A DNA stretch of 64,000 bases, taken from contig NZ_JADGLL010000004.1 of the NCBI RefSeq assembly GCF_015235415.1, positions 62,001 through 126,000 of the forward strand. The letters run 5' to 3'. Below are positions 12,101-20,108 of the stretch, one piece after another. The position numbers were made by a program, and so were the translations under genes. Under the pieces are notes generated by a model. It saw nothing but the letters and a program-made list of their open reading frames with translations. It was not told the origin of the DNA and searched no databases. Source of the DNA: Microbacterium paludicola. GTDB lineage: Bacteria > Actinomycetota > Actinomycetes > Actinomycetales > Microbacteriaceae. How positions within the stretch are numbered: position 1 is the first letter of the stretch; each line of letters begins with the position of its first letter.

Positions 12101-12411
12101 TCGGCGTCGGGCCCGTGGTGGGTGTGCGCACGTGGGGCGGCGTGGTCGGGATCGACAGCCGGTTCGACCTCGTCGACGGCACCAAGGTCACCCAGCCGCG
12201 GTACGCCTACTGGCTGCAGGGCAAGGGCTGGGGCGTCGAGAACCACGGCGTCGACCCGGACATCGAGGTCGTGCACACCCCCGCGCAGCTCTTCCGGGAC
12301 GACGACCCCCAGCTCGATCGCGCGATCGAGGAGGCGCTGCGGCGCCTCGAGGCCGTCGCCGCGGCGGAGGCGCCGCCGCTGCCCGCGCCGAAGGTGCGTC
12401 CCGCCTCGTGA
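9196..12411 (+). CDS. Tricorn protease homologue (S41 family, with PDZ)
   Basis: The 1071-residue protein matches tricorn architecture. An N-terminal beta-propeller has repeats such as PRFSPDGARIAYVSHRDG and PRFSPDGRYLAWTQ (about 1-650). It is followed by a C1 helical domain, a PDZ domain (GAREGDLIVAVDGKPVDEV, about 790-860), and a tail-specific-protease-like C2 domain with the nucleophile region ANEFSGSDGD. The Ser-His pair of tricorn is seen in LNTSHAY. It degrades peptides released by the proteasome or Clp-type proteases in the cytoplasm. GTG start, leaderless. Its stop overlaps the AEC permease start as GTGA. Confidence 0.93.
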   Translation: MSARPAYLRYPHLHGDLLTFVAADDVWIAPVSGGRAWRLTSDIAPVRQPRFSPDGARIAYVSHRDGHPEVMVAEVDSGDVRRLTHWGAQMTYLLGWTADGRIIVASNGGEANIRHTVVKLLSLDGSWERPEIGMASGIALHGDGRIVLTTPWSRPPAHWKRYRGGTAPRLWLAREGAGAWEQLLTEDEASITDPMWLGDALVFASDRAATFPDRADEQANLWIWETPGEGAPRLLTHQTAADGYVRDATTDGNRIVWHSRGRIRILDSLDGAPRTIDVTLPGTAAEPLVLGGTRRLDAFAPDHDASGSLVTWRGKAFWLAHREGPARALLADSGIRAREPIVLGRTGFGAVASDADGEDGIDILSLDGTQPPRRLLSGDLGRILHLAASPGGDRIAAISHDGTVRVVDVAGGSTREVSRSGRGEARTPRFSPDGRYLAWTQPVDAGGDLHAIWIADIHAAGPAIRLTTGQYNDRSPDFTHDGRHLVFLSDRTFDPHYNAHAFDLAFAGATRPWLIPLSATEPAPFGPSADGWPVSPAPKPAEDERVVCPDLDADGAEERIVPFPVPSAEYRDLRCVDGGVVWIAVHREQGVLGSRRAGVKDEPTPDSLERWSFADRRADTLVEAVDRYAVSGDGRRLTVRHRDAVTVVPADRPAKDDAVKVDLGRLRFTVDRPAEWRQMFDENARIMRDHFWRADMDGVDWDAVVARWRPVVESALTHDDVVDILWETVGELNTSHAYVTPSAPLGNQTRRLGFLGADLSPAEGGWRIDRILPGESSEPNARSPLRQAGVGAREGDLIVAVDGKPVDEVAGPAASLVGAADKPVELTLRREGEDDRRVVVVPLPDEEVLRYQDWVRSRRAYVSTRSGGRLGYVHVPDMQSYGWAQLHRDLRIATDAEGVIADVRYNRGGHTSQLVVERLASRVIAWNAARHFEQFVPDPDRAPRGPVVLVANEFSGSDGDIVNARAQALGVGPVVGVRTWGGVVGIDSRFDLVDGTKVTQPRYAYWLQGKGWGVENHGVDPDIEVVHTPAQLFRDDDPQLDRAIEEALRRLEAVAAAEAPPLPAPKVRPAS

Positions 12412-13340
12412 TCGGTGTTCTGACCGGCTTCGCGGTCGTCGGTCTCGCGATCCTCGTCGGCTACATCGTCGCCAGGATCGACCTGCTCGGCGAGCACGCA
12501 CGGTACGTCCTCAGCCGCCTGACGTTCTTCGTCCTGAATCCGTTCCTGCTGTTCGCGGTGCTCGCCGACGCCGATCTGGGGCTTCTCTTCTCGGCCCTGC
12601 TGCCGGTGTCGCTGCTCGCAGCAGTGGCGATGATCCTGGTCTACGCGCTGATCGCGCTCCTGCTCTGGAAGCGCTCGCTCGGCGAGGTCGTGGTCGGCGC
12701 CCTCGGTGCCGGCTACGTCAACGGCAACAACATCGGGATCCCGATCTCCACCTACCTGCTCGGCAACGGCGCGTATGCGGCCCCGGTCATCCTGATCCAG
12801 CTGCTGATCTTCACACCCGTCGTCCTGGCGATCCTCGACAGCGTCTCCAGCGGTGGCGCCGCGGGATGGCGGGGGCTCGGACGCGCGTTGCGACGCACCC
12901 TGCGCAACCCGATGATCATCGGGGCCGCCCTGGGGGTGCTCGTCGCGGTGCTCGGAATCGAGCTGCCGACGATCGTGTCGGCGCCGATCGACCTGATCGC
13001 CGGCGCCGCGGTTCCCGTGCTGCTGCTCAGCTTCGGCATGTCGCTGTTCGGGCAGCGGGTGCTCACCACGCGCGCGTCCCGCGCGGATGTGCTGCTGTCC
13101 ACCGGGATGAAGCTGTTCCTGATGCCCGTGGCGGCCTGGGCGATCGGGCTGCTGTTCCAGCTCGATGCGCACGCGATGCTCGTGGTCGTGGTGCTGGCGA
13201 GCCTGCCGAGTGCCCAGAACGTCTTCAACTACGCCCAGCGCTATGGGGTCGGCGAGATCCTCGCCCGAGACGTCGTCTTCCTGACCACGTTCGGCTGCAT
13301 CCCGATCGTGTTCGTCGCGGCGACGGTCTTCGGGGCCTGA
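12408..13340 (+). CDS. AEC-family (auxin efflux carrier-like) permease
   Basis: The 310-residue membrane protein has about ten hydrophobic segments and the AEC pattern: LSRLTFFVLNPFLLFAVLAD at the N-terminus, GNNIGIPISTYLLGN in the middle, and LPSAQNVFNYAQRY near the end. Members export small acids; the substrate is unknown. The GTG start overlaps the tricorn stop (GTGA), so translation is coupled, suggesting one operon. It ends one base before the convergent pabB gene, leaving no room for a terminator between them. Confidence 0.88.
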   Translation: MIGVLTGFAVVGLAILVGYIVARIDLLGEHARYVLSRLTFFVLNPFLLFAVLADADLGLLFSALLPVSLLAAVAMILVYALIALLLWKRSLGEVVVGALGAGYVNGNNIGIPISTYLLGNGAYAAPVILIQLLIFTPVVLAILDSVSSGGAAGWRGLGRALRRTLRNPMIIGAALGVLVAVLGIELPTIVSAPIDLIAGAAVPVLLLSFGMSLFGQRVLTTRASRADVLLSTGMKLFLMPVAAWAIGLLFQLDAHAMLVVVVLASLPSAQNVFNYAQRYGVGEILARDVVFLTTFGCIPIVFVAATVFGA

Positions 13341-13341
13341 G

Positions 13342-14550
13342 TCACGCCTCGAGAGCGCGCAGCAGGCGCTCGGCCTTCCAGCGCGACTCCGTGTACTCGT
13401 CCTCGGCCGTCGACTGCACAGTGACGCCGCCGCCGGTGCCGAGCGTGTACGTGCCGGATCCGTCGGTCAGCAGCGTCCGGATGATCACGCCGAGATCGGC
13501 GCGGCCGTCACCCGAGATCCAGCCGAGCGCCCCCGCATAGGCGCCGCGCGGGGTCGCCTCGACCTCGTCGATGATCTGCATCGTCCGCAGCTTGGGGGCA
13601 CCCGTCATCGATCCGGCAGGAAACAGGGCGCGCAGGGCGTCGATGCTGGACACGTCGGCACGCAGCGCCCCGCGGACTGTCGACACGAGCTGGTGCACCG
13701 ACGCGTACGACTCGACCGCCATAAGCGTCGGCACCTCGACCGTGCCGACCTCGCACACCTGCGAGAGGTCGTGCCGCAGCAGGTCCACGATCATCAGGTT
13801 CTCGGAGCGGAAGCGCTGGTCGGTGCGCAGCAGCTCGGCCGCCGCCGTGTCCTCCGCCGCGGTCGCCCCGCGAGGGGTGGTCCCCTTGATCGGCTTCGCC
13901 TCCAGGGTGCGCGCCGTCCCGCGGGCGTCGATCCGGGCATAGCGTTCCGGCGACGAGCCGGCGACGAAGGCGCGGGCGCCGGGCATGTCGTGGTGCAGGT
14001 ACGCCGCGTAGGGCGCGGGATTCACCCGCCACAGGCGCGTGAAGGCCTCGAGCGGTGTCAGGTCGCTGCGGGTGGTGGCGCGGTAGGTGAGGTTCACCTC
14101 GTACGAGTTGCCGGCGTGAAGGTGCTCCTGCACGGACTCGAACGCGTCGCGGTACCACTGCGGCGCGGGCTCGTGGGTGGCTCCGACGACCTGCTGCCCT
14201 GAGGTCTCGGGCAGCTCGAGGGACTCGACGTGCGACGGGCGCATCCACACCGCGTCGGGCAGGATGTCGTCGGGCCGCGCCGGCAGATCGGAGCGCGCGG
14301 CATACCCGAAGTAGCCGTACCAGCGGTCGTCCGGCGCCCCGGCCGCGATCTCGGCGGCGAGCACGTCGAAGATGTCATCGCCGACCACCTCGCGCCTGGC
14401 CGCGACGTGGCGCGTCACTTCGCGGCGGCGGGCGTCGTAGGTGAGCGACACGTCGTCCGGCTCGAGCCAGGCGAGCTGCGGCCCGCCGTCACCCCCGTGA
14501 AGCCAGACGCAGCGGCCGCTCCCGGCGGCCTGTGCGATCCGGTCGGTCAT
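13342..14550 (-). CDS. pabB: Aminodeoxychorismate synthase component I
   Basis: The 402-residue protein is a chorismate-binding enzyme. Its motifs include EAKPIKGTTPRG, ENLMIVDLLRHDLSQVCEVGTV, GSMTGAPKLRTMQIIDE and YTLGTGGGVTVQS, all characteristic of the PabB/TrpE catalytic core. With PabA it converts chorismate and glutamine to aminodeoxychorismate for folate. The ATG start overlaps the pabA stop as ATGA. TrpE is less likely because the partner subunit and length fit PabA/PabB. Confidence 0.92.
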   Translation of the reverse strand: MTDRIAQAAGSGRCVWLHGGDGGPQLAWLEPDDVSLTYDARRREVTRHVAARREVVGDDIFDVLAAEIAAGAPDDRWYGYFGYAARSDLPARPDDILPDAVWMRPSHVESLELPETSGQQVVGATHEPAPQWYRDAFESVQEHLHAGNSYEVNLTYRATTRSDLTPLEAFTRLWRVNPAPYAAYLHHDMPGARAFVAGSSPERYARIDARGTARTLEAKPIKGTTPRGATAAEDTAAAELLRTDQRFRSENLMIVDLLRHDLSQVCEVGTVEVPTLMAVESYASVHQLVSTVRGALRADVSSIDALRALFPAGSMTGAPKLRTMQIIDEVEATPRGAYAGALGWISGDGRADLGVIIRTLLTDGSGTYTLGTGGGVTVQSTAEDEYTESRWKAERLLRALEA

Positions 14551-15119
14551 GCGGCACCGAGGAAGTTCCGCACGATCGTCTCGCCGTGTTCGGTGAGGAT
14601 CGACTCGGGGTGGAACTGCACTCCCGCGATCGGCAGTGTGCGATGCGCGACACCCATCACGAGACCCGTGCGCTGGTCCGTCGCCGTGACGACGACGTCG
14701 TCGGGCAGCTCGAGGGCCGCGAGCGAGTGATAGCGGATGGCGCGGAAGCCGTCGGGGATGCCGGCGAACAGCCCCGCGCCGTCGTGGTGCACGGTCGCGT
14801 CGATGCCGTGCCCCGGGTCGACCCGCTCCACGCGTCCGCCGAACGTCGTCACGATGCCCTGCATGCCGAGGCACACCCCGAGCACCGGCTTCTCCCCCGC
14901 GCGGAGCACCTCGCGCCCGACGGCGAAGTCGTGCGGGTCGGCCGGATGGCCTGGGCCCGGCGACAGCACGATGAAGTCGTGCGCGAGCACTTCGGCCGCC
15001 GTGCACTCGTCGTGCTCGACGACACGCGGCAGCGAGCCGGTCACCCCGGCGATCAGGTGCACGAGGTTCCCCGTGTAGCTGTCGTGGTGGTCGATGACGA
15101 CCACGTCGTGCGAGGGCAT
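14547..15119 (-). CDS. pabA: Aminodeoxychorismate/anthranilate synthase component II (glutamine amidotransferase)
   Basis: This 190-residue class I glutamine amidotransferase has the nucleophile C83 in GVCLGMQ, the oxyanion segment SPGPGHP, and the His-Glu pair in FHPES near residue 170. It supplies ammonia to PabB; in many bacteria the same subunit can also serve TrpE. It is translationally coupled to pabB. CACAAT (15126-15131, minus strand) lies six bases upstream of the ATG, fitting a leaderless transcript. Confidence 0.92.
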   Translation of the reverse strand: MPSHDVVVIDHHDSYTGNLVHLIAGVTGSLPRVVEHDECTAAEVLAHDFIVLSPGPGHPADPHDFAVGREVLRAGEKPVLGVCLGMQGIVTTFGGRVERVDPGHGIDATVHHDGAGLFAGIPDGFRAIRYHSLAALELPDDVVVTATDQRTGLVMGVAHRTLPIAGVQFHPESILTEHGETIVRNFLGAA

Positions 15120-15158
15120 GGACCTATTGTGGGGCCCGCCGCACCCGCGCGACGCCCG

Positions 15159-15935
15159 CTACTCGGAGGCGAAGGCGCTGACGTCGCCGACGAGGCGGGT
15201 GTTGTCGGCCGGCACCGGGTCGACCGCGGCCCGCGCGACCTCGGCGGCGAACTCCGACACGTTGTACAGCTTCCCGGCCGACTCGCGACGCTGCGCGATG
15301 GCCCCGGGGTTGGCGCGCTCGAGAAGCGTGGCGGTGATCGTCCCCTCGATCATGTCGCCCGAGACGACGGTGAAGCCGATCCCCTTCTCGGCGAGCGCCG
15401 GGATGCGCTCGCGCAGTGCGTCCTCGCCCGCGCGCTTCGACAGCGCGACGGGCTCGTACTCGGGCATGGTCGGCGTGGTGCGGATGAAGTGGGCCTGGTG
15501 GCTCGTCACGAAGACCACCCGCGATCCGTCGCCGAGCAGGGGCTCGGCCGCCGTCAGCACGCCGACCTGCGCGTCGCGGTTGAGCGTGAGGGAGTAGTCC
15601 GCGGCCATCCCCGACTCCATGCCGCCCGAGGCGTTCAGGACCAGGATGTCCAGCGTGCCGAACTCGTCCTTGACGGCCGCGAACATCGCGTCCACCGACG
15701 CGGGATCCGTCAGGTCGGCGCCGACGACGAGGGCGCGGACACCGAGCTCGCGCAGCTCGGCGGCGAGCTTCTCGGCGCGGGGCGCCTTGTTGCGGAAGTT
15801 GATGACGACGTCGGCGCCGGCCTGCGCGAAATAGCGCACCGTGTCCGCGCCGATGCCGCGGGAGGAGCCGGTCACGAGGGCGACCTTGCCCGCCAGGGTG
15901 CCGGGGGCGATGGGCTGCGAGGGGGCGTCGGTCAC
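15159..15935 (-). CDS. Short-chain dehydrogenase/reductase with an altered catalytic Tyr position
   Basis: The 258-residue Rossmann protein has the NAD(P) motif GSSRGIG (about 23-29), NASGG (101-105) and Ser145 in VFVTSHQ. The usual YxxxK is not present: K167 in LSKRAG has Val at the minus-4 position, while a Tyr sits seven residues before the Lys (Y160). The active site is therefore either rearranged or the protein is not a standard reductase. The start GTG has AGGAGA just upstream. The substrate is unknown. Confidence 0.88.
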   Translation of the reverse strand: MTDAPSQPIAPGTLAGKVALVTGSSRGIGADTVRYFAQAGADVVINFRNKAPRAEKLAAELRELGVRALVVGADLTDPASVDAMFAAVKDEFGTLDILVLNASGGMESGMAADYSLTLNRDAQVGVLTAAEPLLGDGSRVVFVTSHQAHFIRTTPTMPEYEPVALSKRAGEDALRERIPALAEKGIGFTVVSGDMIEGTITATLLERANPGAIAQRRESAGKLYNVSEFAAEVARAAVDPVPADNTRLVGDVSAFASE

Positions 15936-16121
15936 GGTGTCTCCTGGAGCGGACGAGCGGATCGGGCGCGCGTCGCGAGGTCATCGCGGCGCGCCCTGGG
16001 GTCTGTTCGACAGTACCAACGAGGCACCGCGGAGCCCTGTCGCGAGCCTCCAATGTCGCGGCGCTCCGGTTGTCCGTCCCGGCGTCGTCGGCCGCTGGTA
16101 GGGTGCGAGCAAGGAGGCCCC

Positions 16122-16610
16122 ATGGACTTCGCAGTGTGGGAATTCATCGGACAGTGGGCGTGGGTCGGCTGGATCGTGCTGATCGCCCTGTTCCTCGCGA
16201 TCGAAGTCATGGCGGGTGAGCTGACGTTCCTCATGCTCGCCCTCGGCTCGGCCGCGGGAATCGTGGCGGCGCTCGCCGGCGCGCCCGTCTGGCTGCAGGT
16301 GATCATCGCCGCTGTCGCGGCCGTCGCCGGGCTCACACTGCTCCGGGCCCCGCTGCTGCGCAGGCTGCGCCGCAGCTCCGACCCGCAGAAGTTCAACGTG
16401 GATGCGCTCATCGGCCTGAACGGCATGGTGACCGAGACCGTGACGGCGATCGGCGGACGCGTCAAGCTCGTGAACGGCGACTCGTGGTCGGCGCGCGTGC
16501 AGGCAGGTGGCGAGCTTCCGCCGGCCACCCCGGTCGTTGTGCAGCAGATCAACGGCGCCACGGCGATCGTGACCCGAACGACCGCGACAACACCGACCCC
16601 GGAGAGCTGA
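16122..16610 (+). CDS. NfeD-like membrane protein
   Basis: The 162-residue protein has three hydrophobic segments in the first 80 residues and a soluble C-terminal OB-fold-like part (LIGLNGMVTETVTAIGGRVKLVNGDSW), the layout of short NfeD proteins. NfeD partners with SPFH/stomatin proteins, and the next gene is exactly such a protein three bases downstream, supporting a membrane microdomain complex. A strong AAGGAGG (16111-16117) precedes the ATG. Confidence 0.9.
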   Translation: MDFAVWEFIGQWAWVGWIVLIALFLAIEVMAGELTFLMLALGSAAGIVAALAGAPVWLQVIIAAVAAVAGLTLLRAPLLRRLRRSSDPQKFNVDALIGLNGMVTETVTAIGGRVKLVNGDSWSARVQAGGELPPATPVVVQQINGATAIVTRTTATTPTPES

Positions 16611-16613
16611 CTC

Positions 16614-17519
16614 ATGCCAGACATCGGAGCGATCCTGCTGTGGATCCTCGCCATCGCCGTCGTGATCTTCGTGATCACGGTGCTCGTCCAGGCGATCCGG
16701 ATCGTGCCGCAGAGCGAGGCGTTCATCATCGAGCGGCTCGGCAGGTACCACCGCACCCTCTACGGCGGGCCCCACCTGCTTATGCCGATCATCGACCGCA
16801 CGCGTGCGCGCGTCGACCTCCGCGAGCAGGTGGTCTCATTCCCGCCCCAGCAGGTCATCACCGAGGACAACCTGTCGGTCGCGGTGGACGTCGTCGTGTA
16901 CTTCCGCGTCACGGATCCGCGCGCCGCGACGTACGAGATCGCCAATTACCTCGGCGCCGTCGAGCAGCTCTCGATCACGACCCTCCGCAACGTCGTCGGC
17001 GGCCTGAACCTCGAGGAGGCGCTCGTCAGCCGCGACCTGATCAACGGCAAGCTCAGCGCGACGCTCGATGAGGCCACGGGCCAATGGGGAATCAAGGTCG
17101 GCCGCGTCGAGATCAAGGCGATCGACCCGCCGGCGACGCTGCGGGATGCGATGGAGAAGCAGATGCGCGCCGAGCGAGACCGGCGCGCCGCGATCCTCAC
17201 GGCCGAGGGCCAGAAGCAGTCGCAGATCCTCGTCGCGGAGGGCGCCCGCCAGGCGGAGATCCTCAAGGCCGAGGGCGACAAGCAGGCGCAGGTGCTGCGC
17301 GCGCAGGGCGAGTCGGAGGCGATCCAGAACGTCTTCAACGCCATCCACGCCGGCGCGCCGGATGACAAGCTGCTCGCCTACCAGTACCTGCAGACGCTGC
17401 CGAAGCTCGCCGAGAGCCAGTCGAGCAAGCTCTGGATCATCCCGAGCGAGCTGACGGAGGCCCTCAAGGGCATCGCCGGCGGCTTCGGCCGCGGCACGAC
17501 CCCGTCGGATCGCCCGTGA
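16614..17519 (+). CDS. SPFH/band-7 domain protein (stomatin/QmcA-like)
   Basis: The 301-residue protein has an N-terminal membrane anchor (about 5-27), an SPFH domain (about 30-185: VPQSEAFIIERLGRYHRTLYGGPHLLMPIID, then LDEATGQWGIKVGRVEIKAIDPP), and a charged Ala/Glu/Gln coiled coil with repeats such as AEGARQAEILKAEGDKQAQ (about 195-240). Such proteins oligomerise in membranes and modulate proteases or lipid domains. It forms an operon with nfeD upstream and the GDPD gene downstream. Confidence 0.93.
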   Translation: MPDIGAILLWILAIAVVIFVITVLVQAIRIVPQSEAFIIERLGRYHRTLYGGPHLLMPIIDRTRARVDLREQVVSFPPQQVITEDNLSVAVDVVVYFRVTDPRAATYEIANYLGAVEQLSITTLRNVVGGLNLEEALVSRDLINGKLSATLDEATGQWGIKVGRVEIKAIDPPATLRDAMEKQMRAERDRRAAILTAEGQKQSQILVAEGARQAEILKAEGDKQAQVLRAQGESEAIQNVFNAIHAGAPDDKLLAYQYLQTLPKLAESQSSKLWIIPSELTEALKGIAGGFGRGTTPSDRP

Positions 17520-18274
17520 CGCACCCGTACCTCACCGGAACGCCCCATCCGCGGGTGCTCGCCCACCGTGGCCTCGCCGTGCCGGGTGATCACGTCGCCG
17601 AGAACTCGTTCGCCGCCATCGCCGCCGCGCACGCCGCGGGCGCCGCGTACGTCGAGTCCGACTGCCACGTGACGGCGGAAGGTCACGTTGTGCTCTTTCA
17701 CGACGACACGCTCGAGCGCGTGACGGGCGACCGCCGCGCGATCGCGGAGGTCTCGCTGCGGGAGCTCGCGCAGCAGATGGAGTCTCTCGGCGGCCTCGCG
17801 ACCCTCGAGCAGTCGCTCGAGGCGTTCCCCGAGACGCGATTCAATCTGGACGTCAAGGCCGGCGCGGCCGCCGTGGGCGTCGGCAGGCTGGTCGCCGAGC
17901 ATGCCGACCGCGTGCTGGTGACGAGTTTCTCGGATCAGCGACGCCGGATCGCCATGGACGCGGCCCTCCCCGCGCGCCCGGCGATCTCGCCCGGTTCCCG
18001 CACGATCACGCGCATCGTCGCGGCCGTGGGCGCCGGGCTGCGGCCGGTCGCGATGCGGCTGCTGCGCGGGTTCGATGCCATCCAGATCCCCGAGCGCCAG
18101 GGCGCGATCCGCGTGCTCACGCCGAGGCTCATCCGGTGGGCGCACGACGCCGACGTCGAGGTGCACGTCTGGACCGTCAACGACCCGCAGCGCATGCGCA
18201 TGCTCGTGGCGATGGGCGTCGACGGGATCGTCACGGACCGGGCGGATCTCGCCCTGGAGACCCTCACCCGCTGA
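17516..18274 (+). CDS. Glycerophosphodiester phosphodiesterase family protein
   Basis: This 252-residue TIM-barrel protein shows the GDPD signature: LAHRGLAVPGDHVAENSFAA (substrate His-Arg), YVESDCHVTAEGHVVLFHDDTLERVT (metal ligands and catalytic His), and VHVWTVNDPQRM near the end. The first metal-binding pair is E-S-D rather than the more common E-x-D in longer GDPDs, still compatible with activity. It releases glycerol-3-phosphate from phosphodiesters. The GTG start overlaps the band-7 stop as GTGA. Confidence 0.92.
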   Translation: MTHPYLTGTPHPRVLAHRGLAVPGDHVAENSFAAIAAAHAAGAAYVESDCHVTAEGHVVLFHDDTLERVTGDRRAIAEVSLRELAQQMESLGGLATLEQSLEAFPETRFNLDVKAGAAAVGVGRLVAEHADRVLVTSFSDQRRRIAMDAALPARPAISPGSRTITRIVAAVGAGLRPVAMRLLRGFDAIQIPERQGAIRVLTPRLIRWAHDADVEVHVWTVNDPQRMRMLVAMGVDGIVTDRADLALETLTR

Positions 18275-18395
18275 GCCGCGCGGCCCATCTCTCATCACGC
18301 TGGGATTCGGCTGGGAAACCCTTGCGGGAGCGCGCACTTCGGATGATGCGCACAGGCGCGAGCGTTATACCTGGGACCGACGAGAGGACCACACA

Positions 18396-18773
18396 ATGGC
18401 AGATCGCAGCCTTCGCGGAATCCGACTCGGCGCCCAGAGCCTCCAGAGCGAGGAGGGCGTCGTTTTTATGGAGCGCACCCAGCACACGTACCACTGTGCC
18501 GCGTGTGATCGCGACACCACGCTCACCTTCGCGGCCGACGCCGAGGCCCCCCAGACCTGGGAGTGCCGCGGCTGTGGCGGCGAGGCGCTGCTGAAGATCG
18601 ACGGTGGCACCGTCGAGGTCGACCACAGCGGCGACAAGGCCGCACGCACCCACTGGGACATGCTGCTCGAGCGCCGCACCCTCCCCGAGCTGGAGGAGAT
18701 CCTCGCGGAGCGCCTCGAGTTCGTCCGGGCCCGCCGCGGCGCCGGCGACGAGGCGCGCGCCAAGTCGGCCTGA
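18396..18773 (+). CDS. rbpA: RNA polymerase-binding protein RbpA
   Basis: The 125-residue protein matches RbpA, an actinobacteria-specific factor that binds sigma and the RNA polymerase beta subunit and promotes open-complex formation. It starts MADRSLRGIRLGAQSLQSEEG, has a zinc-ribbon-like core with Cys34, Cys37, Cys57 and Cys60, and a C-terminal sigma-interaction helix MLLERRTLPELEEILAERL. The ATG is preceded by GAGAGGAC. TTATAC (18365-18370) is the likely -10 element, giving a roughly 20-base leader. Confidence 0.95.
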   Translation: MADRSLRGIRLGAQSLQSEEGVVFMERTQHTYHCAACDRDTTLTFAADAEAPQTWECRGCGGEALLKIDGGTVEVDHSGDKAARTHWDMLLERRTLPELEEILAERLEFVRARRGAGDEARAKSA

Positions 18774-18789
18774 CCGATCACACAGAGAC

Positions 18790-18819
18790 GACGCCGGCCC
18801 ATCGTGGCCGGCGTCTTCT
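18790..18819 (+). terminator. rbpA terminator
   Basis: GACGCCGGCC (18790-18799) and GGCCGGCGTC (18806-18815) form a perfect 10-base stem with a 6-base loop followed by TTCT, 16 bases after the rbpA stop. Confidence 0.9.
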
Positions 18820-18869
18820 GTTGTGATCGAACGTCAAGCACTCCCCTCCGGCTCCCATAGGCTGTGACC

Positions 18870-19622
18870 ATGGCGAAGAGCGTGGACCGGGCCGTCGGCA
18901 TCGACATCGGCGGCACCGGCATGAAGGCCGGCATCGTCGACCTCGTCGACGGTCAGCTGGTGAGCGAACGAGTGCGGATCCCCACCCCCGAAGGCGCGAA
19001 GCCGAAGGACGTCCTGGCGACGGTCGAGCAGCTGCTCGACAAGCTCGGGTCGGATGCCGACGAGCTGCCCCTGGGCATCTGCTTCCCGACGATCGTGAAG
19101 AACGGCCGCACCCTGTCGGCGGCGAACGTGTCGAAGAAGTGGATCGGCTTCGAGGCCGACCGCTTCTTCGAGGAGGGCCTCGGACGCCCGATCCACTTCG
19201 TCAACGACGCGGATGCCGCGGGCCTCGCCGAGCTCCGCTTCGGCGGCGCCAAGGACCAGCCGGGGCTCACCATCCTGACGACGCTCGGAACGGGCATCGG
19301 ATCGGCGTTCCTGTTCGACGACGCGCTGGTGCCGAACACCGAGCTCGGCCACCTGCAGTGGAACGGCGACTCCATCGAGCGCTACGCAGCCCCGACCGCG
19401 CGCGAGCGCGAGAACCTGTCGTGGGAGGAGTGGGCGGGTCGCCTGCAGGAGTTCTACGACCACGTGGAGTTCCTCTTCTCCCCCGACCTCATCTTGGTCG
19501 GCGGCGGCGTGTCGAAGAACCCGGAGAAGTTCATGCCGATGCTGAAGACCCGCGCCGAGATGCGGATCGCGACGCACGCGAACAACGCCGGCATCATCGG
19601 CGCCGCGTCGCTGTCCCTCTGA
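18870..19622 (+). CDS. ppgK: Polyphosphate glucokinase (ROK family)
   Basis: The 250-residue kinase starts MAKSVDRAVGIDIGGTGMKAGIVD (phosphate-binding loop). It has FVNDADAAGLAELRFGG, TTLGTGIGSAFLFDD and LGHLQWNGDSIERYAAPTAR, the pattern of actinobacterial polyphosphate/ATP glucokinases, which phosphorylate glucose using polyphosphate. The start is ATG 18870, six bases after TAGGCT (18858-18863), so it is leaderless. An in-frame GTG at 18864 is less likely. Confidence 0.93.
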   Translation: MAKSVDRAVGIDIGGTGMKAGIVDLVDGQLVSERVRIPTPEGAKPKDVLATVEQLLDKLGSDADELPLGICFPTIVKNGRTLSAANVSKKWIGFEADRFFEEGLGRPIHFVNDADAAGLAELRFGGAKDQPGLTILTTLGTGIGSAFLFDDALVPNTELGHLQWNGDSIERYAAPTARERENLSWEEWAGRLQEFYDHVEFLFSPDLILVGGGVSKNPEKFMPMLKTRAEMRIATHANNAGIIGAASLSL

Positions 19623-19636
19623 CCCCGTAAGCCGCA

Positions 19637-19670
19637 CGCGCCCGGATCCGACTGGATCCGGGCGCGTCTT
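19637..19670 (+). terminator. ppgK terminator
   Basis: CGCGCCCGGATCC (19637-19649) pairs perfectly with GGATCCGGGCGCG (19654-19666) across a GACT loop and is followed by TCTT. Being symmetric and placed between convergent ppgK and rnpB, it may stop transcription from both sides. Confidence 0.9.
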
Positions 19671-19684
19671 CGTTCACGGCTGAG

Positions 19685-20067
19685 GCGAATGGGCCGGCCT
19701 GTACGCCGGGTTCTGTTCCGGGGCTTTCGCCCCTTCGACGACCATCTCTCTCGGCGACACGTTGCCGTGCCGCTCTAGCGACCTACCCGGGGACTCGGCG
19801 GGCCGCTTCGACGTCCCCTGTCTGGTCTTGCTCCGGGCGAGGTTTACCGAGCGGATCGCGTCACCGCGACCCCTGGTGGTCTCTTACACCACCGTTTCAC
19901 CCTTACCGGGCGCCCTTTCGGGTGCCCGGCGGTCTGCTTTCTGTGGCACTGTCTCGCGGATCGCTCCGGGTGGGTGTTACCCACCGCCCTGCCCTGTGGA
20001 GCCCGGACGTTCCTCGGCGCGCGGCGGCGAACCGCCCGCGACGCGGTCGTCCGGCCGACCCATTCGC
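19685..20067 (-). ncRNA. rnpB: RNase P RNA, bacterial class A
   Basis: The minus strand carries the conserved class A landmarks. The 5' P1 strand GCGAATGGG pairs with the 3' end CCCATTCGC. GAGGAACGTCCGGGCTCC (near 20010) and a GGTGGGTAACACCCACC-type stem are present. CCACAGAAA, GTAAGGGTGAAACGG, AGAGACCACCAG, and a 3' part with GGAACAGAACCCGGCGTACAGG complete it. It is the catalytic RNA that matures tRNA 5' ends. Length about 383 bases. Ends are inferred from P1 pairing. Confidence 0.95.
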
Positions 20068-20074
20068 ATCCGCC

Positions 20075-20080
20075 AGTCTA
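20075..20080 (-). promoter_or_regulatory. rnpB -10 element
   Basis: TAGACT on the minus strand lies seven bases upstream of the P1-defined 5' end of rnpB, which fits a transcription start at about 20067. Confidence 0.6.
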
Positions 20081-20108
20081 CGTCGCCGAGATCGGAGGAT
20101 CCCGCCGG

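Noticed and set aside
9273..12407. Very long second frame overlapping the tricorn gene
   Set aside because: Only its last part (from 12408) is a real gene, the AEC permease; the rest is an Arg/Pro-rich shadow.
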